Source of the DNA: Mitsuokella sp. oral taxon 131 str. W9106
Lineage (GTDB): Bacteria > Bacillota > Negativicutes > Selenomonadales > Selenomonadaceae
Assembly (NCBI RefSeq): GCF_000469545.1
Contig: NZ_KI273051.1
Coordinates: forward strand, 129,597 to 193,596
Reading direction: 5' to 3'
DNA length: 64,000 nucleotides
Below are positions 8,923 to 17,385 of this stretch, one piece after another. Each line of letters begins with the position of its first letter. The first letter of the stretch is position 1. The position numbers and the translations under genes were made by a program. The notes under the pieces are model-generated. The model had not been told where the DNA came from. It did no database searches and saw only the letters and a program-made list of their open reading frames with translations.

Positions 8923-10047
8923 ATGAAGGCAAGAGAGCGCCTGAAAGAGGCAAACCGTATCGTCGTCAAAGTTGGCACGAGCACGCTCACGCACGGCGCG
9001 GGCGGGCTCAACCTGCGCCGGATCGACTTGCTCGTGCGCGAGCTCGCCGATCTCATGAACGCGGGCAAGGAACTCGTGCTCGTCTCGTCGGGCGCGATTG
9101 CGGCGGGGATGGGCAGGCTCGGACTCAAGGAAAAGCCTGCGGCGATTCCAAAGAAGCAGGCGATCGCTGCGATCGGCCAAGGCGTCCTCATGCATATCTA
9201 CGAGAAATTCTTTGCAGAGTACGGCGTGACGATGGGACAGATCCTGCTCACGAAAGAGAATGCGGCGCAGCATAATCAGTACAGCCATTCGCGCAACGCG
9301 CTCCTCTCGCTCCTCTCGATGGGCGCGATCCCCGTCATCAACGAGAACGATGCCGTATCGGTCGACGAGATCAAGATCGGCGACAACGACAATCTCTCCG
9401 CCATCATCGCGACGCTCGTCGACGCCGATGCGCTCCTCATCCTGTCGGACATCGAGGGCCTCTACACGGCGAATCCCGCAACGCATGCGGAGGCGGAGCT
9501 CATCCACGAGATCGACCAGCTCACGCCGGAAATCGAGAAGCTTGCAGACGGAGCGGGCTCGGAGCGCGGCACGGGCGGCATGGTCACGAAGCTTGAGGCG
9601 GCGCGTGTCGCGATGCGTGCGGGCGTCACGATGGTCATTGCCTCAGGGCGCGAGGAGGGAGTCATTCGCCGCGTGCTCGCAGGGGAGACGGTCGGCACGA
9701 TATTCCCGGCACGGGAAGCGCATCTGCGCGTCCGCAAGAGCTGGATTGCATTCGGCAAGCGGCTCGCGGGCGAGATCACCGTCGATGCAGGCTGTGCCGA
9801 AGCGCTTGCAGGCGGGGCGAGCGTGCTCGCGGCAGGCATTAGCGCCGTCGCGGGCGACTTCGCGGCAGGCTCGGCACTTCGCGTTCTCGATGCGAAGGGA
9901 CGCGAGATCGCGCGCGGCATCACGAACTACGGCGCATCGGATCTCACGCGTCTCATCGGGCATCGGACAGAGGAGTTCGATGCGCTCGTCGAAGGCGCGC
10001 ACCGTGCGGAAATCATCCATCGCGACAATCTCGTGCGCATGGTATAA
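8923..10047 (+). CDS. proB: Glutamate 5-kinase ProB
   Basis: Phosphorylates glutamate in the first committed step of proline synthesis. 374 residues: an amino-acid-kinase domain (IVVKVGTSTLTH at 10-21; ELVLVSSGAIAAGMGRL; INENDAVSVDEI) and a C-terminal PUA domain from about residue 275. AAGGAGC precedes the ATG. proA follows 31 bases later, so the pair forms the proline operon. Confidence 0.97.
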   Translation: MKARERLKEANRIVVKVGTSTLTHGAGGLNLRRIDLLVRELADLMNAGKELVLVSSGAIAAGMGRLGLKEKPAAIPKKQAIAAIGQGVLMHIYEKFFAEYGVTMGQILLTKENAAQHNQYSHSRNALLSLLSMGAIPVINENDAVSVDEIKIGDNDNLSAIIATLVDADALLILSDIEGLYTANPATHAEAELIHEIDQLTPEIEKLADGAGSERGTGGMVTKLEAARVAMRAGVTMVIASGREEGVIRRVLAGETVGTIFPAREAHLRVRKSWIAFGKRLAGEITVDAGCAEALAGGASVLAAGISAVAGDFAAGSALRVLDAKGREIARGITNYGASDLTRLIGHRTEEFDALVEGAHRAEIIHRDNLVRMV

Positions 10048-10078
10048 TGAATCAAACACGAAAAGAGGGGAGGCAGAA

Positions 10079-11341
10079 ATGGGATCAGAAGTTCAGGCGC
10101 GCGTCCGTGCGCAGGCAGAAGCGGCAAAATGTGCTTCGCGCGCGCTCGCATGCCTTTCGAGCGCGGCAAAGGACGCAGCGCTCCGCGCGATGGCGGATGC
10201 GCTCACCGCGCATACGGAAGTGATCCGAAAGGCGAATGCATCGGATCTCAAGGCGGCGCGCGCAGCGGGCGCTCGCCCCGCATATCTCGACCGGCTCGCG
10301 CTCGACGCGACGCGCATCGAGTCGATGGCGGAGGGGCTTCGCGAGGCGTCGCGCCTTCCCGATCCCGTCGCGGGCGGCGATTATGAGACCGTGCGCCCCA
10401 ACGGGCTTGAGATCCGGCGCGTGCGCGTGCCGCTCGGCGTCGTCGCGATCATCTATGAGGCGCGCCCCAATGTGACGTCCGATGCCGCAGGGCTTTGCCT
10501 CAAGTCGGGGAACGCCGTCATTCTGCGCGGCGGCTCGGACGCGCTCGGCTCGAACCGTGTGATCGCCTCTGTCCTGGCGCATGCGGCGTACGCTGCCGGT
10601 GTGCCTGAAGGCGCAATCCAGCTCATCGAGACGCGCGACCGCGCTGCCGTCGACGCGATGCTCGGTCTGCGCGGCATGATCGACGTCGTCATTCCGCGCG
10701 GCGGCGCAGGGCTCATCGCGCATATCGTCGCGCATAGCCGCGTGCCCGTCATCGAGACGGGCACGGGCGTCTGCCATACATTCGTCGACGAGACGGCAGA
10801 CGAAGGTATGGCGACGGCGATCGCCGTCAATGCAAAGGCGAGCCGCTGCAGCGTCTGCAATGCGATGGAGACGCTGCTCGTGCACGCAAATATCGCAGCA
10901 TCCTTCTTGCCAAAGGTGACGGCGGAGATGGAGCGCGCGGGCGTCACGCTGCGCGGCTGCGAACGCGCGCGCGCGATCTGTCCCTCGATGGAGGCGGCAA
11001 CGGAGGAGGACTGGGCGACAGAGTACGGCGACCTCATCCTTTCCGTGCGCGTGGTCGATACGATGGATGATGCGATTGCGCATATCCATCGCTATGGCAC
11101 GGGACATTCCGAGGCGATCGTGACGCGCGACCTCGAACGTGCGCATCGTTTTCAGCGCGAGGTCGATGCGGCGGCAGTCTACGTCAACGCTTCGACGCGC
11201 TTCACGGACGGACACGAATTCGGCTTCGGTGCGGAGATCGGCATCAGCACGCAGAAACTTCACGCACGCGGCCCGATGGGACTCGCGGCACTCACGAGCA
11301 CGAAGTACCTGATTTACGGCGAAGGGCAGATTCGCGCATGA
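10079..11341 (+). CDS. proA: Gamma-glutamyl phosphate reductase ProA
   Basis: NADPH-dependent reduction of glutamyl-5-phosphate to glutamate semialdehyde, the second step of proline synthesis. 420 residues of the aldehyde-dehydrogenase fold. The active cysteine lies in KASRCSVCNAMETLLVH. GGGGAGG precedes the ATG at 10079. The frame is open far upstream inside proB because of the GC bias, but the SD and family N-terminus place the start here. Its stop overlaps the ATG of the next small ORF. Confidence 0.96.
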   Translation: MGSEVQARVRAQAEAAKCASRALACLSSAAKDAALRAMADALTAHTEVIRKANASDLKAARAAGARPAYLDRLALDATRIESMAEGLREASRLPDPVAGGDYETVRPNGLEIRRVRVPLGVVAIIYEARPNVTSDAAGLCLKSGNAVILRGGSDALGSNRVIASVLAHAAYAAGVPEGAIQLIETRDRAAVDAMLGLRGMIDVVIPRGGAGLIAHIVAHSRVPVIETGTGVCHTFVDETADEGMATAIAVNAKASRCSVCNAMETLLVHANIAASFLPKVTAEMERAGVTLRGCERARAICPSMEAATEEDWATEYGDLILSVRVVDTMDDAIAHIHRYGTGHSEAIVTRDLERAHRFQREVDAAAVYVNASTRFTDGHEFGFGAEIGISTQKLHARGPMGLAALTSTKYLIYGEGQIRA

Positions 11342-11496
11342 AGCGGCGAATGCTCTTCGGCTACGTTCGGACGATCCGGCAGTACCTCGCGTCGCCAAAG
11401 GGCGGCCGCGATGTGCGCGACTGGGCGCGGGCGGCATTTTTCGCGGCGCTCACGGCGGCAGCCGCGATATGGATCTTGCATGAGATGGGAGTGTAG
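11338..11496 (+). CDS. Small basic single-span membrane protein (hypothetical)
   Basis: A 52-codon ORF whose ATG overlaps the proA stop (ATGA), ending two bases before nadD. The N-terminal half is basic (MKRRMLFGYVRTIRQYL); residues 31-47 are Ala-rich and hydrophobic, so one membrane span is likely. I do not recognise a family. The tight overlap on both sides suggests it is translated as part of the proBA-nadD transcript; the codon pattern is like its neighbours. Confidence 0.55.
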   Translation: MKRRMLFGYVRTIRQYLASPKGGRDVRDWARAAFFAALTAAAAIWILHEMGV

Positions 11497-11498
11497 GC

Positions 11499-12125
11499 AT
11501 GACGGCAGGGCGAATCGGCATTATGGGCGGCACGTTTGACCCCATCCACATCGCACACCTTGCGATCGCGGAGGAAGCGCGCGTGGCGTTCGCGCTCTCG
11601 CGCGTGCTGTTCATCCCCGCAGCGAATCCGCCGCACAAACAGGGACGATCGATCACGGATGCGCGGCACCGCTTTATGATGGTTCAGCTCGCGACGGCGG
11701 CGAACCCGCATTTCTTCGTCTCGGCTGTGGAGATGGAACGCAAGGGACCATCGTACTCGCTGCTCACGGTGCAGGAGCTTCACGAAATGTACGGAAGGGA
11801 ACAGGAACTCTACTTCATCACGGGCATGGACTCCATCAACGAGCTTCATACGTGGTACCATCCGAAGGAACTCCTCGCCGCGTGCCACTTCGTCGGCACG
11901 ACGCGCCCCGGCGAGCCACCGGATCACGCGGCGCTCATACGCGACTTCGGCGTGCTCGCCGAGACTCGGATCCACTGCCTTGACGTTCCTGCCTTTGCCC
12001 TTTCCTCGACCGACCTGCGCGCGCGCGTGCGCGAGGGCAAGCCGATACGCTATCTCGTCCCGGAAGCCGTCGATGCTTACATACGAAAGGAAGGGCTGTA
12101 CCGTGCGCACAAAGATGACGTATGA
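11499..12125 (+). CDS. nadD: Nicotinate-nucleotide adenylyltransferase NadD
   Basis: Adenylates nicotinate mononucleotide in NAD synthesis. 208 residues with the nucleotidyltransferase motif GGTFDPIHIAH at 10-20 and the C-terminal SSTDLR signature. RYLVPEAVDAYI closes the protein as in the family. It begins the nadD-yqeK-LCP-rsfS run common in Firmicutes and overlaps the next gene by 23 bases. Confidence 0.96.
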   Translation: MTAGRIGIMGGTFDPIHIAHLAIAEEARVAFALSRVLFIPAANPPHKQGRSITDARHRFMMVQLATAANPHFFVSAVEMERKGPSYSLLTVQELHEMYGREQELYFITGMDSINELHTWYHPKELLAACHFVGTTRPGEPPDHAALIRDFGVLAETRIHCLDVPAFALSSTDLRARVREGKPIRYLVPEAVDAYIRKEGLYRAHKDDV

Positions 12126-12687
12126 CGAAATGAAAGAAGCGCTTAAAAAGCGGCTGAAGCCGAAGCGCTTCACGCACTCGCTCGGCGTTGCCGAGACGGC
12201 AGTCTTTCTCGCACGTAGGTTCGGCGTCGACGAGGAGAAGGCGCGCATCGCGGGACTCCTCCACGATTGCGGGCGCGAGTATGAGGACAGCGCGCTCATC
12301 CATGAAGCGGAGCGGCGGGGCATCCCCGTCTCGGACGTCGAACGGGCGATGCCGATCCTCCTGCACGCCTACATCGGCGCACGGCGCGTGCGCGAAGTGT
12401 ACGGCATCAAGGATGCGGCGATCGAGCAGGCGATTTGGCGCCACAGCGTCGGCGCAGAAGATATGACGGATCTAGACAAGGTGATTTGGTTCGCCGATAT
12501 GATCGAGCCGGGACGAGCTTACCCCGAGGTCGAGAGGCTGCGCCGCCTCTCGCGCGAGGCGAGCCTCGATGCGATGGTGCTCGAAGGGCTCACGCAGACG
12601 ATCCTCTTCGTCGTGCGCGAAGGACATCTCATCCATCCGGTGACGGTAGCGGCACGCAACGCGCTCCTTTTGAAAGGAAGCACGTGA
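12103..12687 (+). CDS. yqeK: HD-domain hydrolase YqeK type
   Basis: YqeK-family HD phosphohydrolase; studied members hydrolyse diadenosine tetraphosphate symmetrically. About 194 residues. The metal-binding pattern is clear: H in FTHSLGVAE, HD in AGLLHDCGRE, further histidines at LLHAYIG and WRHSVG, and D in VIWFADMIEPGR. The start is probably GTG at 12103, seven bases after AAAGGAAGGG, rather than the ATG at 12115. Context between nadD and an LCP gene is typical. Confidence 0.9.
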   Translation: MRTKMTYDEMKEALKKRLKPKRFTHSLGVAETAVFLARRFGVDEEKARIAGLLHDCGREYEDSALIHEAERRGIPVSDVERAMPILLHAYIGARRVREVYGIKDAAIEQAIWRHSVGAEDMTDLDKVIWFADMIEPGRAYPEVERLRRLSREASLDAMVLEGLTQTILFVVREGHLIHPVTVAARNALLLKGST

Positions 12688-12688
12688 T

Positions 12689-13756
12689 ATGTCGGAATGG
12701 GATGAAGGCTGGGACGAAGCGCCGCGCGCGCATGTCAATACAACGAAACAAAACATTCTAAGGAAAAAGCGCATCATCGCAAGGCGAAGGCGCAGGCGGT
12801 TTTTCGGCTGCCTCTTTCTGCTCGTGCTCGCTGCGGCGCTCATGGCGGGGCTGCTCTTCGTCGGCTATGCGGCCTATAGCTGGGGCACGGAACTGTACCA
12901 TGACTGCCAAACGATGTACGCCGCTTACACAGAGCGGCAAAAGGCGCGGCGCGGCGAGATCAGCCCCGCGTTCGACGGCTATACGAACGTGCTCGTCCTC
13001 GGGCTTGATGCGGGGGCGTCGGAGGAAGGGGAGCCAACGGGAACGCATGCCGACACGGTGCTTTTCCTCAGCATGGAGAATGCGACGGGCAGGGTCCGCT
13101 TCATCACGATCCCGCGCAATACGTGGGTGACGTACCCGACGGAGCAGGGCGGACACGGCAAGATCCGCGATCTCTACGCCCTGGGCGGTGCGCCGCTCGT
13201 CGTGCGGAGCGTCCGCACCCTGCTCGGCGGCGTTTCCATTCACCAGTACGTCACGGTCGATATGCAGACGTTTGCCGACCTCATCGACGCCTTGGGCGGC
13301 ATCGACCTCTACGTCGAGAGCGACATGAACTACGACGATCCGGAGGACGGCACGGCGATCCATCTGGAGCAGGGATACCAGCATCTTTCAGGCGAGCAGG
13401 CGCAGCAGTATCTCCGTTACCGCAGCCCCGAGCTCGGGGAAGTCGGCCGCGTGCAGCGCCAGCAGAAATTCGTTCGCGCGCTCTACCGCAGGCTCCTGCA
13501 GGTGCGCACCATTCCGAAGCTGCCTGCGATCGCCGAGATCCTGCGCGACCGCGTCGATACGAGTGCGGAGATATTCGACTCGGCACATCTCGCGCACGTT
13601 GTGCGCGCGCTCGCGGCGGATGAGCCGCAGAGCCTCATGCTGCCCGGTTCGCCTGCGCATGGCGATGCGAGCATTTGGATGCCGGACGACAGCGGGATTG
13701 AGAAAAAAATGGATGAACTTTTCGTACTCGATGCGAGTGCGCTAGGGACAGAATGA
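12689..13756 (+). CDS. LytR-CpsA-Psr (LCP) family protein
   Basis: Membrane-anchored phosphotransferase family that attaches glycopolymers to peptidoglycan in Gram-positives. 355 residues: a short acidic/basic cytoplasmic tail, a poly-Arg stretch (ARRRRRRFFG) and one membrane span at about 35-58. The extracytoplasmic LCP domain follows (NVLVLGLDAG, DTVLFLSM, FITIPRNTWV, YVTVDMQTFADLIDALGGI, RYRSPELGEVGRVQRQQ). Conserved Arg and Asp residues of the pyrophosphate-binding pocket are present. The acceptor polymer cannot be inferred from sequence. Confidence 0.92.
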   Translation: MSEWDEGWDEAPRAHVNTTKQNILRKKRIIARRRRRRFFGCLFLLVLAAALMAGLLFVGYAAYSWGTELYHDCQTMYAAYTERQKARRGEISPAFDGYTNVLVLGLDAGASEEGEPTGTHADTVLFLSMENATGRVRFITIPRNTWVTYPTEQGGHGKIRDLYALGGAPLVVRSVRTLLGGVSIHQYVTVDMQTFADLIDALGGIDLYVESDMNYDDPEDGTAIHLEQGYQHLSGEQAQQYLRYRSPELGEVGRVQRQQKFVRALYRRLLQVRTIPKLPAIAEILRDRVDTSAEIFDSAHLAHVVRALAADEPQSLMLPGSPAHGDASIWMPDDSGIEKKMDELFVLDASALGTE

Positions 13757-13796
13757 AGCTGCTGCACACAAGCTATGGATTTCAGGAGGATTTTTC

Positions 13797-14141
13797 ATGA
13801 CAGAACAGGAAATGGCGCAGGCGATCTGCGCGGCGGCGAGCGCGAAGAAGGCGCGTGACATCGTGCAGATGGACATGCACGGCGTCATGAGCTCGACGGA
13901 CTACTTCGTCGTCTGCTCGGCGAATACGGCGACGCAGGTACGCGCCATCGCCGACAACATCGAGGAGGAACTCGCGAAGAAGGGCAAGGCATTCCTTCGC
14001 AGGGAGGGCTACCGCGAAGGCGAGTGGGTCCTCATGGACTACGGCGACGTCATCGCGCACGTCTTCATGCAGGATGCGCGTGAATACTACGCACTCGAAA
14101 ATCTTTGGGGGGATGCGGCGCTCACGCCGTATGAGGATTGA
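13797..14141 (+). CDS. rsfS: Ribosomal silencing factor RsfS
   Basis: Binds uL14 and blocks subunit joining during starvation. 114 residues with the DUF143 blocks DIVQMDMHGV, TDYFVVCSANTATQVRAIADNIEE, EWVLMDYGDVIAHVF and the terminal YYALENLWGDA. AGGAGG precedes the ATG. Position after yqeK and the LCP gene is typical for the nadD cluster. Confidence 0.96.
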   Translation: MTEQEMAQAICAAASAKKARDIVQMDMHGVMSSTDYFVVCSANTATQVRAIADNIEEELAKKGKAFLRREGYREGEWVLMDYGDVIAHVFMQDAREYYALENLWGDAALTPYED

Positions 14142-14145
14142 CAAT

Positions 14146-15060
14146 ATGAATATGTACGATGGGAAAGAGCGCACAAGAGAGCGCGTGCTGCGCAGGCACA
14201 AGTACGGGCCGAGCACCGTCGCATGCCTGCGCGTTGTCCGCCTTGGCGAGATGGGGGCGTTCCTCGATGCAGAGACCGGAAATACAAGCGACGATATCCT
14301 GCTGCACCATGCGCAGCAGACGCATCCCGTCGCGGTGGGCGACATGGTCGAAGTATTCCTCTACCTCGATCCGAAGCATCGCCTGACGGCGAGCATGCAC
14401 ACGCCGAAGATGAAGGAAGGGCAGATCGCGCGGCTTCCGGTCATCAACGTCGCGAAAGACGGCGCGTTCCTCGACGTCGGCGCGGAGCGCGGCATCTTCA
14501 TGCCGTATGCGGGCATGCGCGGCAGGCCCCAGGTCGGCGAAGTCGTTTGGGCGAAGCTCTACACCGACAAGTCGGGACGCCTCGCCGTGACGATGGAGGT
14601 CGAAGACGAGATGCGCCGCGCCTCGAAGAGGGCGGAGGGCGTCAAGGTAGGCGATCGTCTCACGGGCGCGATCTACAACTATACGGACAAAGGCGCATTC
14701 CTCTTTTCCGAAGAACGCTACATCGTCTTCATCGCGAATAAGGAGATGGCGGATCGGCCGCGCATCGGCGCGGTGGTAACCGTGCGCGTGACGTATGTCC
14801 GCAGGGACGGCAGGCTCAATGCCTCGCTCCGCGCGGCAAAGGAAGTGGCACGCATCACCGACGCGGAGCGCATCCTCGCCTTCCTGCACGAGCGAGAGGG
14901 CAAGATGCCCTACAGCGACGCGACGACGCCCGAAGTCGTCCGCGACAAGTTCCAAATCAGCAAGGCGGCGTTCAAGCGCGCACTCGGGCATCTCATCAAG
15001 GAAGGGCGCATCGAGGAGCGCGAGGGTTGGACGTATTTGAAAGAAGTGAAAACACAATAA
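14146..15060 (+). CDS. S1 RNA-binding protein, CvfB/YitL type
   Basis: 304 residues, mostly tandem S1-like beta barrels (LGEMGAFLDAETG, VINVAKDGAFLDVGAERGI, YNYTDKGAFLF) and a C-terminal winged-helix region (VRDKFQISKAAFKRALGHLIKEGRIEER). The layout matches CvfB, a virulence-expression/RNA-binding regulator in staphylococci. GAGGA eight bases before the ATG at 14146 favours this start over the ATG at 14131, which overlaps rsfS. Function in this organism is inference from family. Confidence 0.85.
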   Translation: MNMYDGKERTRERVLRRHKYGPSTVACLRVVRLGEMGAFLDAETGNTSDDILLHHAQQTHPVAVGDMVEVFLYLDPKHRLTASMHTPKMKEGQIARLPVINVAKDGAFLDVGAERGIFMPYAGMRGRPQVGEVVWAKLYTDKSGRLAVTMEVEDEMRRASKRAEGVKVGDRLTGAIYNYTDKGAFLFSEERYIVFIANKEMADRPRIGAVVTVRVTYVRRDGRLNASLRAAKEVARITDAERILAFLHEREGKMPYSDATTPEVVRDKFQISKAAFKRALGHLIKEGRIEEREGWTYLKEVKTQ

Positions 15061-15195
15061 TTTTCTCATGGAAATAGAAGGAGTTTTCCCTGCAAAAGCG
15101 AATTAAAAAAATAAGATGTATTGTTTCACCGGGCATGAAATGAATCAAGGAGCCGCAAAGGCGGCCGCCGATCAATCATCATGGGGGCGAATGGA

Positions 15196-16155
15196 ATGGC
15201 AGAAAAAAAAGCAGAATCCAAGAACGAGCAGAAAGGTATTCTGCTGGAAACAGGCACAAATGAATTCGAGATTGTAGAGTTTAACATCGGCAATGTAAAC
15301 TACGGCATCAACGTCGCAAAAGTCCGTGAGGTCATCACGCGCGTGCCCGTAACGGCAATGCCGCAGGCGCATCCGTACATCGATGGGCTCTTCACGCTTC
15401 GCGGCAAAGCGATACCGCTCGTCAATCTCCCGCGCTGCCTGAACGCGCAGACGGCGGGCACGCCGCGCAACATCATCGTGACGGAGATCAACAACTACAA
15501 CATCGGTTTCCTCGTCGAGACGGTTTCGCGCATTCACCGCATTTCGTGGAAGGAGATGGAGCCGGCGCCGGAGGTCGGCGATCAGTCGCGCGTCGTCGGC
15601 ATCATCAAGATGAAGGACCGCATCGTCCTGCTGCTGGATTTTGAGACGATCATCGCGGAGATCAATCCGGAGATCAATCAGAAGCTCAGCACGGTGGATG
15701 ATGCGACGGAGGACGTCAAGGACAAACGGGGCCGCGCGCACGTCGTCGTCGCCGAGGACTCGCCGCTCCTGCGCGAGCTTCTCGTCTCGACACTCCACGA
15801 TTCAGGCTATCGTTTCATACGTGACTTCGGCAACGGGCAGGACGCTTGGGAGTATCTTTGCGAACTTGCGAAGAAGAATGGCCCGATCGAGAACCAGGTC
15901 GGCGTCATCGTTTCCGATGTCGAGATGCCGAAGATGGACGGGCATCGCCTGCTGAAGCTCGTACGCGAAGACGAGCGCCTGAAGGAAGTGCCTCTCGTAC
16001 TCTTCTCATCGCTCATCAACCCAGAAATGCGCCGCAAGGGCAAGGAACTCGGCGCTTCGGGGCAGATCGCAAAGCCGGAGATCAACCAGCTTATCGAGCT
16101 TCTCGACCATCTCGTCTTTGGCACGGAGCTTAAGCACGCCCAGCTCACGGAATAA
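15196..16155 (+). CDS. cheV: Chemotaxis coupling protein CheV
   Basis: Couples chemoreceptors to CheA and contributes to adaptation. About 319 residues: a CheW domain (EFEIVEFNIGNVNYGINVAKV at the start; ITEINNYNIGFLVE) and a C-terminal receiver domain. The receiver has acidic pocket AEDSP, the phosphoacceptor Asp near residue 241 in VIVSDVEMPKMDG, and LFSS. An ATG at 15181 is also in frame, but GGGGGCGAATGG fits the ATG at 15196 better. No other che or flagellar gene lies beside it. Confidence 0.95.
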   Translation: MAEKKAESKNEQKGILLETGTNEFEIVEFNIGNVNYGINVAKVREVITRVPVTAMPQAHPYIDGLFTLRGKAIPLVNLPRCLNAQTAGTPRNIIVTEINNYNIGFLVETVSRIHRISWKEMEPAPEVGDQSRVVGIIKMKDRIVLLLDFETIIAEINPEINQKLSTVDDATEDVKDKRGRAHVVVAEDSPLLRELLVSTLHDSGYRFIRDFGNGQDAWEYLCELAKKNGPIENQVGVIVSDVEMPKMDGHRLLKLVREDERLKEVPLVLFSSLINPEMRRKGKELGASGQIAKPEINQLIELLDHLVFGTELKHAQLTE

Positions 16156-16184
16156 GCGGATTCTTGGACCAGGAAAAGCAAGGG

Positions 16185-16217
16185 AGCAAGCTGCACGATA
16201 TGCGCAGCTTGCTTTTT
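16185..16217 (+). terminator. Terminator after cheV
   Basis: AGCAAGCTGC (16185-16194) pairs with GCAGCTTGCT (16204-16213), followed by TTTT. Confidence 0.9.
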
Positions 16218-16240
16218 ACTGTAAAATGGCAGGATATTCC

Positions 16241-16269
16241 TTGTTGAAATGCGCGATGTCCGCTATAAT
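16241..16269 (+). promoter_or_regulatory. Promoter upstream of the orphan binding protein
   Basis: TATAAT at 16264-16269 with TTGTTG at 16241-16246 and a 17-base spacer, 34 bases before the start codon at 16304. Confidence 0.7.
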
Positions 16270-16303
16270 GAGGAAAATGGGTCAATCGAAAGAGGGTCCA
16301 AGC

Positions 16304-17344
16304 ATGAAACGATATACGCCACTCTTATTGACGGCGTTCATACTTTTTCTCCTCGTGCTTGCAGGTGCGGCGTATCTTGCCGGTGCAGGCGGAAAGGGCG
16401 AAAAGCAGGCAAGGCAGGAAATCACGGCGCTCACGACACTGCCACCGGAAACCGCATCGATCCTGTCAGCGGATTACGAGCGCGCGACTGGCGTGCGGGT
16501 CCATTTCGTGCCCGTCTCAAAAGACGACGTGCTCTCCCGCATGAAGGAACAGGCAGAGAATGCGGGGGAGGGCGTCGCTGCGCTCGTGCTCACGGACAGC
16601 GAGACGCTCACGCAGGCGGCGTCGAAAGGATACCTCGTGCCGTATCTCTCCGAGACGAACGATATGATCGCCGACGATCTGCGCCAGCATGACGGGTATT
16701 GGACGGGCGTTTGGTACGACCCCATCGTATTCTGCGTGAGCCGTGACTATCTCAAGACGCAGCGCAGCATCCCCGACTCGTGGCAGACGCTCGCGAAGTC
16801 GGACGCGCGCGTCGGCATCACGGACTTCATGGCGGCGGATGCTTCGGCCAATCTGCTCTATTCGATGATCGCGCAGTACGGCGATGCGGTGACGTTCGAT
16901 ATATGCCGCGCGATTCATCCGCGCGTCGTCCAGTACGCAAGGTATCTCGCGAACCCTGTCCGTCAGGCTGGCATGGGGGAGGTCGACATCGCGATCGCCG
17001 TCGAGAGCGAGACCCTTCGCTACATTCACGACGGCTATCCGCTTCGCGTCATCTATCCGGCAGATGGCACGGCGGCGATCGTGACGGGGACGGGGCTGCT
17101 TCTGAACGCGCCGCCAAACGAGGCGGCTGATGCGAAGGCGTTTGCCGACTGGCTGCTCACGGATGAAGCGCAGCTTGCGCTGCAGAGCAAGGGCTGCTTC
17201 TTCATCCCGACGAATCCCGCGACACTTGCGAGCAAGTCGTTTGCGGGCAAGAATCTAGTCCTCTTCACCGCACCTCAAATGTTTACGAAGGAGCAGAAGA
17301 AGGCCCTGCTCGACCGCTGGGCGCGCGAAGTGCGGTTCCGCTAA
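16304..17344 (+). CDS. Extracellular solute-binding protein (iron/thiamine ABC type), orphan
   Basis: 346 residues with an N-terminal hydrophobic signal or anchor (residues 4-28, no lipobox Cys). The rest is a family-1/AfuA-like binding-protein fold: LTTLPPETASILSADYERATGVRV, then WTGVWYDPIVFCVSRDYL and GIGA-free central lobes. It ends with DAKAFADWLLTDEAQ. AGAGGG lies before the ATG. It is flanked by cheV and rimO; no permease or ATPase gene is adjacent, so it may work with a transporter encoded elsewhere. The ligand is unknown. Confidence 0.8.
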   Translation: MKRYTPLLLTAFILFLLVLAGAAYLAGAGGKGEKQARQEITALTTLPPETASILSADYERATGVRVHFVPVSKDDVLSRMKEQAENAGEGVAALVLTDSETLTQAASKGYLVPYLSETNDMIADDLRQHDGYWTGVWYDPIVFCVSRDYLKTQRSIPDSWQTLAKSDARVGITDFMAADASANLLYSMIAQYGDAVTFDICRAIHPRVVQYARYLANPVRQAGMGEVDIAIAVESETLRYIHDGYPLRVIYPADGTAAIVTGTGLLLNAPPNEAADAKAFADWLLTDEAQLALQSKGCFFIPTNPATLASKSFAGKNLVLFTAPQMFTKEQKKALLDRWAREVRFR

Positions 17345-17385
17345 GCGGAGCGGAAATCTATGTGTCTGCTTTTGGGAGGAATATT

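Noticed and set aside
7075-9507. 810-codon minus-strand frame across obgE, yhbY and proB
   Set aside because: It spans three well-supported plus-strand genes and their intergenic signals; composition is that of a GC-bias shadow.
9260-10078. Apparent 5' extension of proA through proB
   Set aside because: This part of the frame overlaps proB, which has all kinase and PUA motifs; proA has its own SD and family start at 10079.
15148-15174. Flagellar sigma-28 promoter before cheV
   Set aside because: GCCGATCA resembles the -10, but no TAAA occurs at the needed distance (the bases there are AGGA) and the site is only 22 bases from the start codon.
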